A stretch of DNA of 64,000 bases, taken from contig CAJUGH010000001.1 in NCBI GenBank assembly GCA_910586215.1, positions 124,001 to 188,000 on the forward strand, in the 5' to 3' direction. The position numbers were made by a program, and so were the translations under genes. Positions 17,413 through 24,738 of this stretch are shown in pieces (the first letter of the stretch is position 1; the number at the start of each line of letters is the position of its first letter). The notes below the pieces were generated by a model. It had not been told where the DNA came from. It saw only the letters and a program-made list of their open reading frames with translations, and did not search any database. This DNA comes from an uncultured Acetatifactor sp. (GTDB lineage: Bacteria > Bacillota > Clostridia > Lachnospirales > Lachnospiraceae).

Positions 17413-18285
17413 ATGGGGAAAGAAGTTATCCTGGAGGAAATGGGATCCACAGGAAGGAAATGGTTCAAATGCATATGGGGGTATATGGAGATGAGGAAAA
17501 AGGAACTGCTGATTATCATTCCTGCATATAATGAAGGGGAGAACATTCAGAAGGTCCTGCGGCAGATTGAGGGACTGGAGATTGACGGAAAGGGGATATC
17601 TGCCCTGGCGGACATTCTGGTAATCAACGATGCATCCAGGGATTCCACAAGCTGGCGTGTGAAGGAGATGCAGTATCCCATGATCTCCCAGCCCTACAAC
17701 ATGGGATATGGCAGCGCCCTGCAGACCGGGTATAAATACGCAGTCCGCAGGGGCTACAGCTATGTGATCCAGATGGACGGGGACGGACAGCACGATGTCT
17801 GCAATGTGCCTGTGCTCTACCATAAGCTGAAGGAGGCTGATGAAGAGGGGAGGTGTCCGGACATTGTGCTGGGGGGACGGTTCATGGAAGGAAGTGCCCC
17901 GTTTCCGGTATCTGTTCCCAAGAAAATTGTCTATGCCCTGTTCCGCAGCTTGATTTTCCTGGCCACAAAAGAGCGGATTTCAGACCCCACCACGGGCCTC
18001 CAGGGGTTGAGCCGGAAGGCATTCCTATACTATTCCAAGTATAACCAGTTTGATGACAAGTATCCGGATGCCAACATGCTGATCCTGATGCTTCTGATCC
18101 GGTTCAAGGTGGTAGAGGTGCCTGCTGTGATGCATGCGCGCACAGAGGGGAAGAGTATGCATTCCGGCTTAAAGCCCTTCTGGTATATGCTCCGTGTGAT
18201 ATACAGCACACTGATTATCCTGTTCAGGGTGAAGGTGCTGAAGATGGATGAGGGGGTAGGACTGAAGAGTGCAGACAAGATTTAA
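17413..18285 (+). CDS. GT2 glycosyltransferase (polyprenyl-phosphate sugar transferase type)
   Basis: The catalytic domain is GT-A: LLIIIPAYNEGENIQKVL at the start, VINDASRDST, NMGYGSALQTGYKYA and the metal-binding QMDGDGQHD. It resembles dolichyl/undecaprenyl-phosphate sugar synthases. A hydrophobic stretch near the C-terminus (FWYMLRVIYSTLIILF) may touch the membrane, and the DUF2304 protein at 15805 is its usual partner. ATG 17413 has no clear ribosome site and gives about 25 extra residues before the conserved start; ATG 17485 or 17491 (after GGGGG at 17477-17481) fit the family better. The 3' end overlaps the following gene by 17 bases. The end product is probably a lipid-linked sugar used outside the cell, which is inference. 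Confidence 0.85.
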   Translation: MGKEVILEEMGSTGRKWFKCIWGYMEMRKKELLIIIPAYNEGENIQKVLRQIEGLEIDGKGISALADILVINDASRDSTSWRVKEMQYPMISQPYNMGYGSALQTGYKYAVRRGYSYVIQMDGDGQHDVCNVPVLYHKLKEADEEGRCPDIVLGGRFMEGSAPFPVSVPKKIVYALFRSLIFLATKERISDPTTGLQGLSRKAFLYYSKYNQFDDKYPDANMLILMLLIRFKVVEVPAVMHARTEGKSMHSGLKPFWYMLRVIYSTLIILFRVKVLKMDEGVGLKSADKI

Positions 18286-19555
18286 GTTCCGGAAGGCTGC
18301 CCTGGCAGAGGATATAAGGGAGCTGGGAAACCCTGGCATCGGCTGGTACCATGTGTATACGTTTGTGCTGGAAGCCGGCCATGCCTTCCGGCCAGTGGAG
18401 GAAGAGGTATGGCTGGACGACGCCTGCATGGCAGAGCAGCTTGCTCTGGTGGTGATTGACATTGGGGATTTCCGGGGCTGCCCCCTTCCCCGGGAAGCCC
18501 TGGCCCATATCCGGGATATCCTGGCATTCTTCGTCGGGAAGGGAAAACAGGTCATCCTGCGGATCGTCTATGACAGGGAGGGAAAGGGCAGGGACAGGGA
18601 GCCGGAAGAGATAGACCAGGTCATGGAACATATGGAACAGGTGGGCAGTATCCTGAGGGACGATCTATTCCATATCCTGGTACTCCAGGGTATCTTCGTG
18701 GGAAACTGGGGGGAGATGCATGGCTCCAGGTTCCTGGGACAGGATAACATCTGCGAACTGCTGAACTGCCTGTACCGGGCCACAAAGGGGAACTGTTTCC
18801 TGGCGGTGCGGACTCCGGCCCAGTGGCGTCTGGCGGCCGGATGCAGATGGCTGGCAGAGGGGCTTATCGAGAAGCTGGGACTGTTCAACGATGGGATCTT
18901 CGGCTCCGTTACGGATCTGGGTACCTACGGTACAGACGGGGGAAAGAGGGAACGGCTCCGGGAACTGGCCTGGCAGGAGAACCAGATGGGAAGGAGGCCA
19001 AACGGCGGGGAGGTGCTGGCAGGGGACTGCAGCTTCATGCCCTGTCTCCAGGCAGCAGGGGAGATGGCACAGATGCACATCGGCTATCTGAACAGCGTCC
19101 ACCAGAAGGAACAGCTGGAGCATTGGAAGAAGGAGAGGACAGAGGGAAAAGGCTGCTGGAGGGGAAGTGACGGCCTTACCTATATTGGCCGTCACCTGGG
19201 ATACCGGTTTGTGGTCCGGGACGCATGGGTGAGAAGGGACTATCTGCATGTGTCAGTGGAGAACTGTGGGTTCGGGGAACTGTGTCAGGAGGCGGAATGT
19301 TTCCTGGTGACGGAAGAATCCTGGCAGGGAAGCCCGGATAGTGTCCTGGAGGAACCGCGATACCGCCTGCTGGACACAGATGCTCGGATGTGGGAGAGCA
19401 GGCGGCAGACGGTACTCACCTGCCGGTTGCAGGAAGGGGAGAAAAGGGGAAGGCTTTTCCTGCAGCTTCGCAGAAAGCAGGATCATCGGGTGATCTGCTT
19501 TGCCAACCGGGGAGCCGCAGATAAGGTCTTACTGGGGGAATTTGCGGATGGATAA
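18269..19555 (+). CDS. DUF4832/DUF4874-like TIM-barrel protein, no signal peptide
   Basis: 428 residues, predicted to be a TIM-barrel glycosidase-like protein. It shares with the opposite-strand neighbour (19529-20953) several blocks: NPGIGWYHVY, VILRIVYDREGKG, LQGIFVGNWGEMHGS, FLAVRTPAQWR, LFNDGIFGSVTDLGTYG, YLNSVHQKEQLEHW and DGLTYIGRHLGYRF. The invariant Glu in GNWGEMH is a plausible acid/base residue. Unlike its paralogue it has no signal peptide or anchor, so it would remain in the cytoplasm unless the start lies elsewhere. The start is GTG with AGGGGG about twelve bases upstream, inside the GT2 gene. A C-terminal beta-sandwich (residues 330-428) follows the barrel. It may trim or sense the polymer; no reaction is established. 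Confidence 0.68.
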   Translation: MQTRFKFRKAALAEDIRELGNPGIGWYHVYTFVLEAGHAFRPVEEEVWLDDACMAEQLALVVIDIGDFRGCPLPREALAHIRDILAFFVGKGKQVILRIVYDREGKGRDREPEEIDQVMEHMEQVGSILRDDLFHILVLQGIFVGNWGEMHGSRFLGQDNICELLNCLYRATKGNCFLAVRTPAQWRLAAGCRWLAEGLIEKLGLFNDGIFGSVTDLGTYGTDGGKRERLRELAWQENQMGRRPNGGEVLAGDCSFMPCLQAAGEMAQMHIGYLNSVHQKEQLEHWKKERTEGKGCWRGSDGLTYIGRHLGYRFVVRDAWVRRDYLHVSVENCGFGELCQEAECFLVTEESWQGSPDSVLEEPRYRLLDTDARMWESRRQTVLTCRLQEGEKRGRLFLQLRRKQDHRVICFANRGAADKVLLGEFADG

Positions 19556-20953
19556 GGTACCCATGGCATATCCGTTTTCTCCCTGTTCCATGTCATTGGC
19601 CAGATAAATCCGGAATCCGGATGCCGGATCCGTGATTTTCAGGGACAGGGTGTAGGTTCCTACAGGGTAGTCTCGTATGGCCAGGGCAGCCTGGAGGGAG
19701 GTCTGCCTGCCAGGGGAGAGCAGCCTTAGGTCTGTGGACAGGGGAACCTGGAACAGTTCTCCTGTATCTGTCTGTTCCAGTACCAGGGTCACATCAAAGG
19801 GACGGTAAGATACGGAGAACCCTGTATTTTCCAGCAGGATGGTGCAGGTGGCTTCCTCCCTCAAAGGAGAGGCCCAGTCCAGGGAGGATCCCCGCAGTAC
19901 ATACCGGTAGCCCAGGTGTCTGGAAAGATAGGTCAGGCCATCCATGCCATCGTACAGGTCATTCCCGTGGTAGGCTGTCCGCTCCCATTTGTCCAGGACT
20001 TCCCGGTCATACTGGCTGTTCAGATAGGACACGTGGGTGGCAGACAGGTCGGCAAGGGCCTGGGGAAAATCATTCCAGGGATTGTCCTGGATCACTTCCC
20101 CACCATTTGGCACATAGGCACATAGGGCGTCCTGGAAGGCAATTTCCTGCTGCCTGTCCCATTTGCCAAAGGGGGAGGGAACTTCTGAGGCACCTGGCTC
20201 CGCGTAGGTACCTACGTCTGTGACAGAGCCAAGCATACCGTCATTATACAGGCTCAGTCTTCCCGGCAGGGAACCGTCAAAGGCAGATGCCTGGGACGGG
20301 GGAGCGTCTGACCGGGTGACGGTACGCCACTGCGCGGGGGTGCGCACTGCCAGGTAGATCCGGGGATCCGTGACCTGGGCCAGATGGGTGAGGAGGGTTA
20401 TAAGGCTCTTCTCATCCAGCAGGGGAGAACTGTGCATTTCCCCCCAGGCGCCCAGGTAGACGCCCTGCAGGATATAGACGCAGGAAGCATACTGGTTCAG
20501 CACCTGGGCGGTCTGGGTCATATGCTCCAGGACCAGGGACAGACTGGCTGGCTCTTTGTCCCGTACATCACCGTCCCAGTCGTAGAGGAACCGCACGATC
20601 AGCTGTCTGCCTGTGGACTGCCAGGCTGCCAGCACCTGGTCCAGCAGGGTAAGGCCTGTATCGCTGATGGGGGCGGTGGCATACTGCTGTAAGTTGAACT
20701 GTAACAGCACAAGGCCAGGACCATATTCCAAGGACTGGATGTGGGCCAGGTCAAAGGAGGCGGTGTCTTCCAGGAGATACCCATGGATCTGGTAAAAACC
20801 GATGTAGGGATTGGAAAGTTCCCCGGTGGATTCGTCCATAAGGACAGGGGTGTAAGTGACGAAGCGCAGCTTCTGACACAAAAGTACAGCACCTGCCAGC
20901 AGGAGGAAACAGGGAATTAGGATTAGGAGAATACGCAGTGTTTTCTTGTTCAT
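19529..20953 (-). CDS. DUF4832/DUF4874-like exported TIM-barrel protein (paralogue of 18269 gene)
   Basis: 474 residues. A basic start and one hydrophobic span (ILLILIPCFLLLAGAVLLC) anchor or export it. The extracellular part has NPYIGFYQIHGYLLED, LIVRFLYDWDGDVRDKEP, LQGVYLGAWGEMHSS, YLAVRTPAQWR, LYNDGMLGSVTDVGTY, PNGGEVIQDNPW, YLNSQYDREVLDKW and GLTYLSRHLGYRYVLRG, then an Ig-like C-terminal domain with GRQTSLQAAL. It is the only gene on the minus strand within this stretch and is convergent with its paralogue, sharing 27 bases at the 3' ends. A TATAAT on the minus strand at 21037-21032 may start its transcript, whose leader holds a dispersed repeat. It is a candidate surface hydrolase acting on the exopolysaccharide. 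Confidence 0.72.
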   Translation of the reverse strand: MNKKTLRILLILIPCFLLLAGAVLLCQKLRFVTYTPVLMDESTGELSNPYIGFYQIHGYLLEDTASFDLAHIQSLEYGPGLVLLQFNLQQYATAPISDTGLTLLDQVLAAWQSTGRQLIVRFLYDWDGDVRDKEPASLSLVLEHMTQTAQVLNQYASCVYILQGVYLGAWGEMHSSPLLDEKSLITLLTHLAQVTDPRIYLAVRTPAQWRTVTRSDAPPSQASAFDGSLPGRLSLYNDGMLGSVTDVGTYAEPGASEVPSPFGKWDRQQEIAFQDALCAYVPNGGEVIQDNPWNDFPQALADLSATHVSYLNSQYDREVLDKWERTAYHGNDLYDGMDGLTYLSRHLGYRYVLRGSSLDWASPLREEATCTILLENTGFSVSYRPFDVTLVLEQTDTGELFQVPLSTDLRLLSPGRQTSLQAALAIRDYPVGTYTLSLKITDPASGFRIYLANDMEQGENGYAMGTLSIRKFPQ

Positions 20954-20983
20954 GTTATAGGAATTCGCTTTCTGTGAGTAGTG

Positions 20984-21007
20984 GCTGTGAACGGAGTGAA
21001 CAGTAAC
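20984..21007 (+). repeat. Dispersed intergenic repeat, copy 1
   Basis: A 24-bp element running from GCTGTGAACGG to GAACAGTAAC, identical over its whole length to 35131-35154. Related imperfect hairpins are at 28746-28772, 38651-38683 and 46911-46943. The ends (G)CTGT and ACAG(TAAC) are complementary. Confidence 0.75.
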
Positions 21008-21031
21008 GTGGCTGTCTGTAGCCAGAGGATT

Positions 21032-21037
21032 ATTATA
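21032..21037 (-). promoter_or_regulatory. -10 box for the minus-strand DUF4832-like gene
   Basis: On the minus strand this reads TATAAT, about 80 nt before the gene start. No good -35 hexamer is seen at 16-18 nt, so the promoter is tentative. Confidence 0.4.
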
Positions 21038-21099
21038 GCATCCTTTCTGGAAAAAAGCTATGGAGATATGGCGTTACTGGTAAGGAGGAAGTGTACCGT

Positions 21100-22161
21100 A
21101 TGCCCAGAATATCCGTTGTGATACCCATGTACAATGGGGAAGTTTACATAGGACAATGTATCCGGTCTGTACAGAACCAGACATATGGAGACTTTGAGAT
21201 TATCGTGGTGGATGATGGCTCCACAGACAGGGGGGCAGAGATCTGCCGCAGCCTGGCGGCTGCGGATCCCAGGATCCGGCTCACCTGCCAGGAGAACGGC
21301 GGTGTCTCCCGGGCCAGGAACCATGGGATAGACCTGGCCTGTGGCGAATATCTCTTTTTCCTGGACTGTGATGACGGGATACATCCCTGCCTCTTCCAGG
21401 AAATGGTGGCACAGGCAGAGCAGACGGGTGCAGTCATGTTATACTGCGACTGTGCCATGGTGGATGATGGGCAGATGGAGCAGGTCTGCCGGAGGACAGG
21501 GGACTGGAAAGAGCAGGAATCCCTGTGCCAGGGAACCGGGGACCAGCCAGAATCCCCCCAGTGGCAGGTGGCAGAGGGGGAATTGGCAGAGGAGTGGTTC
21601 CACATCCGGTATGTCCGGGAACTGTCCCGGGTCTGCGGCATGGTGCGCAGGGACTGCGTAGGGGACCTTCGGTTTGACCAGTCCATGAAAAATGGGGAGG
21701 ACACCTGGTTCAAGTACAGCCTGTTTTCCAGGAAGCTGCGGACGGCCTACACCCCCTGCAAGTGGTACTACTACAGAACCCATGGTACAAGTGCCAGCCA
21801 TGTTGGGGCCAGGAATGGGGATACCCGGTATTTCCAGGTCAGCAGCCTGATCCGGGACAGGGAATACGGTAAGGGACAGATTGCCTTTGCCATGACCTGG
21901 GAGAATATCACCATTGCCCAGATGATGAAGAATTACGGTCTGCTGCGCAGGGCAGGGAATCGAAAGGGCTGTCTGGAACGGAAGGAAGCAGCGGCGGCAG
22001 AACGGAAGGGGCCGCTTTTTTCCAGGCTCTCCTGGAGCACACAGATGTTGTATGGCTGTTGCTTTTCCTGCTATCCTTTGTATGTGGTCTTGAACAGGGT
22101 GGCACAGAAGCTGGCGGGATGGCGGTTGTTTAGGGAAAAACGGATGGAACGGGGGATATAA
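21100..22161 (+). CDS. GT2-family glycosyltransferase
   Basis: About 353 residues. The GT-A domain occupies the first 220: ISVVIPMYNGEVYIGQCIRS, the nucleotide-binding VVDDGSTDRG, SRARNHGIDLACGEYLFFLD and the DxD-type FLDCDDG. Then comes NGEDTWFKYSLF, which resembles the catalytic ED of capsule GT2 enzymes. The C-terminal part ends in a basic tail with a hydrophobic patch. Start ATG 21100 follows TAAGGAGG at 21081-21088; GTG 21091 is the alternative. It opens a second plus-strand run after the inverted DUF4832-like gene, with the pyruvyltransferase gene only three bases behind, so the two work together. Confidence 0.88.
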   Translation: MPRISVVIPMYNGEVYIGQCIRSVQNQTYGDFEIIVVDDGSTDRGAEICRSLAAADPRIRLTCQENGGVSRARNHGIDLACGEYLFFLDCDDGIHPCLFQEMVAQAEQTGAVMLYCDCAMVDDGQMEQVCRRTGDWKEQESLCQGTGDQPESPQWQVAEGELAEEWFHIRYVRELSRVCGMVRRDCVGDLRFDQSMKNGEDTWFKYSLFSRKLRTAYTPCKWYYYRTHGTSASHVGARNGDTRYFQVSSLIRDREYGKGQIAFAMTWENITIAQMMKNYGLLRRAGNRKGCLERKEAAAAERKGPLFSRLSWSTQMLYGCCFSCYPLYVVLNRVAQKLAGWRLFREKRMERGI

Positions 22162-22164
22162 GAT

Positions 22165-23328
22165 ATGAAAAAAAGGCAGGCTGACATCGGAATACTGACA
22201 TTTCACTGTTCCAACAATTACGGAGCCATGCTCCAGGCCTACGGGCTGAAACATTTCCTGGAGGAGCAGGGGCTGGACGTGGATATTGTGCGCTATGAGC
22301 CCCCTTACATGACCGGCAGGCACTGGTGGATTCCCTATGCACCCATCCAGGGACTAAAAGGACGTATCTGGTGTCTGTTCCATATGTGGAACGGATTCCT
22401 GGCCCATCTGGCCAACCGGGAGGCTTTTGCCGCGCAGCGGGCCAGTTTCAGACAGTTTATGCGCCGGTTCCTCGTAAGGGTGAACCAGCCCAAAAAGCTG
22501 TCCCTGTGGGGACTAAAGGGGCTTTCCTACCGCTGTTATGTGGTGGGCAGCGACCAGATCTGGAACCCGGATATTACATGTGGCCTTAGAAAGGCTTATT
22601 TCGGGGCTTTTCAGGCCAGGCGCAAGGAGAAAGTGATCTCCTATGCGGCCAGCTTCGGGGGCGCCGCCCTGGATCCGAAGCATGACCAGGAATTTGCCAG
22701 CCTGGTGCGGCATGTGGATGCGGTTTCCGTCAGGGAGGAAGCTGCTGTTCCCTATGTGGAGAAGCTGTATGGAAGGCCGGTTACGGCAGTGCTGGATCCC
22801 GTGTTTTTCCTGGGAAAGGCATCCTGGCAGCAGGTGGAAACGATCCCCGGGAAGGTACAGGCCCTTGGGGAGGGAAAGTATATCTTCCTGTATGTGACGG
22901 AGGGCAATCAGAAGATGGCAGAGTATGCCCAGGCCCTGTCCCGGGAGACGGGACTGCCAGTGATCGAACTGCGGGCCGGACAGCAGGGGACCGACAAAGG
23001 GTTTGACATAGACCGGGCGGCAGGTCCCGGGGAATTCCTGGGCTATATCCACGAGGCGGCATATGTGGTGTCCAATTCTTTCCATGCTGTGGCCTTCAGC
23101 ATCCTCTATGAGAAGCAGTTCCTGGCCTTCGCCCACAGCAGCCTGGGAACCAGGGTCAGCAATATCCTGCAGATCCACGGACTGTCCGGAAGACTGTGTA
23201 CAGACCAGACTCCGGGGGATATCCGGGAGAGGGTGGACTGGGAGGAAGTGCGCAGGAGGACCAGGGAGCACAGGGACAGGTCCGGGGCATTTCTGCTGGG
23301 GAACCTGGGGGATCTGGGGAAAGCATAG
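22165..23328 (+). CDS. Polysaccharide pyruvyltransferase family protein
   Basis: 387 residues. Members of this family (CsaB, WcaK and AmsJ types) attach pyruvate ketals to sugars of surface polymers. Typical features are ILTFHCSNNYGAMLQAYGL at the start, VVGSDQIWNPD near residue 130, ISYAASFG, the DAVSVREEAAVPYVEKLYGRPV segment and VVSNSFHAVAFSILYEKQF with the conserved His near the end. It is cytoplasmic. Three bases separate it from the preceding GT2, and the iron-sulphur F420H2-dehydrogenase-like gene follows; this pairing of pyruvyltransferase with a beta-subunit-like flavoprotein is common in Firmicute and archaeal polysaccharide loci. Pyruvylation would add negative charge to the polymer. 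Confidence 0.9.
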   Translation: MKKRQADIGILTFHCSNNYGAMLQAYGLKHFLEEQGLDVDIVRYEPPYMTGRHWWIPYAPIQGLKGRIWCLFHMWNGFLAHLANREAFAAQRASFRQFMRRFLVRVNQPKKLSLWGLKGLSYRCYVVGSDQIWNPDITCGLRKAYFGAFQARRKEKVISYAASFGGAALDPKHDQEFASLVRHVDAVSVREEAAVPYVEKLYGRPVTAVLDPVFFLGKASWQQVETIPGKVQALGEGKYIFLYVTEGNQKMAEYAQALSRETGLPVIELRAGQQGTDKGFDIDRAAGPGEFLGYIHEAAYVVSNSFHAVAFSILYEKQFLAFAHSSLGTRVSNILQIHGLSGRLCTDQTPGDIRERVDWEEVRRRTREHRDRSGAFLLGNLGDLGKA

Positions 23329-23351
23329 GACGAAAGGCAGAGGAAAACAGG

Positions 23352-24611
23352 ATGCAGAGAGTATATGAAGAAAAACAGGACTGCTGCGGCTGTGGGGCCT
23401 GTGGGGATGTCTGCCCTGTGGGGGCCATCCGGATGGTGACAGACAGGGAAGGTTTCCGATATCCTGAGGTGGATCCACAGAAATGCATGGACTGCGGACG
23501 GTGTGAAAAGGTCTGTCCAGTGAAACATTCCGGGAGGATGGACACTGTGGGGGAAAAGGCCGCGGGAACAGATGGCACAGGGGTGGAAGCCACGGGAGCA
23601 GACACCACAGGGACGGGCACCAGGAGCAGGGAAACTGGCAGTCAGGATGCTGGAAGGGAGACATTGGCAGCACAAGAAGTCATGTGCTATGGGGGAAGGG
23701 CAAAAGAGGATGCGGTGCGGAGCCAGAGTTCTTCCGGGGGAATCTTCCCAGTGCTGGCAGAATATGTCCTGTCCCAAGGAGGCTTTGTGTACGGGGCGGC
23801 CTACACAGATCAGATGGAAGTGGCACACCGGGAAATATCATCCCCGGCGGAACTGGATGTCTTGAAACGGACGAAGTATGTCCAGAGCAACGGGGAAGGG
23901 ATGTACCGCAGCATAGAGGGGCGGCTGAAGGAGGGACATCCGGTGCTCTTTGTGGGAACGCCCTGCCAGGCCCATGCCTTGCAGCTTTTCCTGGGCAGGG
24001 AATATCCCGGACTGGTGGTGGTGGCATTGATCTGCTATGGGGTGCCCTCCCCCGGAGTGTGGCAGTCCTATGTGGCGTATCTGGAACGGAAACATAAGGG
24101 GAAGATGACTTCTTTTTTCTTCCGGGACAAAAGGAGGGGGGACAGCGGGCATACCTGTGCCTTTGTCATAGACGGCAGGGAGTATGCCGGATCCCTCTAC
24201 CAGGATCCCTACTGTCAGATGTATTTTGCCAATGCTATCCTGCGGCCCTCCTGCCATGCATGCAGATTCTGTACCACAGAGAGGGATAGTGACTTTACCA
24301 TTGGGGATTTCTGGGGGATCGAGAAAGTAAAGCCAGGCCTGGATGACGGTATGGGCCATTCCGTGATCCTGCTCCACTCGGATAAAGCACGGCAGGTTTG
24401 GGAGGAAGTGAAGGGGAACCTTTCCTGGTTTGCCTGCGGGAAGGAAGACGTGCTGCAGCCGCGGCTGCTTGCGCCTACCCCGGCCTGGAAGGGAAGGGAG
24501 CGTTTCTGGTCCTGGTATGGGAGACTGCCATTTGGGGTATTCCAGAGACTGTTTGTTCTTTTCCGGCGGGCGGGGGCGCTGTGGGGAAGGGGCAGAAAAG
24601 TACGAAAGTAA
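23352..24611 (+). CDS. F420H2-dehydrogenase beta-subunit-like iron-sulphur flavoprotein
   Basis: 419 residues. The N-terminal 60 form a two-cluster ferredoxin: CCGCGACGDVCPVGAI and CMDCGRCEKVCPVKHS give two sets of CxxCxxCxxxCP ligands. The catalytic domain begins near residue 110 (SSSGGIFPVLAEYVL) and contains DVLKRTKYVQSN, VLFVGTPCQAHAL and DFTIGDFWGIEK. Between them is an unusual Gly/Thr/Ala-rich linker of about 45 residues. Such proteins sit beside polysaccharide pyruvyltransferases and may reduce a cofactor or sugar intermediate; the true electron donor here is unknown, as F420 is not expected in this type of organism. Start ATG 23352 opens on the ferredoxin. The stop lies inside a perfect hairpin. 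Confidence 0.85.
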   Translation: MQRVYEEKQDCCGCGACGDVCPVGAIRMVTDREGFRYPEVDPQKCMDCGRCEKVCPVKHSGRMDTVGEKAAGTDGTGVEATGADTTGTGTRSRETGSQDAGRETLAAQEVMCYGGRAKEDAVRSQSSSGGIFPVLAEYVLSQGGFVYGAAYTDQMEVAHREISSPAELDVLKRTKYVQSNGEGMYRSIEGRLKEGHPVLFVGTPCQAHALQLFLGREYPGLVVVALICYGVPSPGVWQSYVAYLERKHKGKMTSFFFRDKRRGDSGHTCAFVIDGREYAGSLYQDPYCQMYFANAILRPSCHACRFCTTERDSDFTIGDFWGIEKVKPGLDDGMGHSVILLHSDKARQVWEEVKGNLSWFACGKEDVLQPRLLAPTPAWKGRERFWSWYGRLPFGVFQRLFVLFRRAGALWGRGRKVRK

Positions 24612-24652
24612 ACTTTCGTACTCTTGAAATTTGTGCCCGCCAGAGGCGGGCA
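24601..24652 (+). other. Two tandem hairpins after the F420H2-dehydrogenase-like gene
   Basis: TACGAAAGT (24601-24609) and ACTTTCGTA (24612-24620) form a 9-bp stem over the stop codon. TGCCCGCC (24634-24641) and GGCGGGCA (24645-24652) form an 8-bp GC-rich stem with a 3-nt loop. No T-run follows the second stem, so it is not a standard terminator; it may stabilise or attenuate the transcript before the ABC gene. Confidence 0.6.
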
Positions 24653-24738
24653 TGGGGGTATAAGTATGAATATTGCCCCTGAAATGGCTGTAATAGCGTG
24701 TTTTCAAACCCAATGATGTAGAAGGAGCCAGAGAGGAT

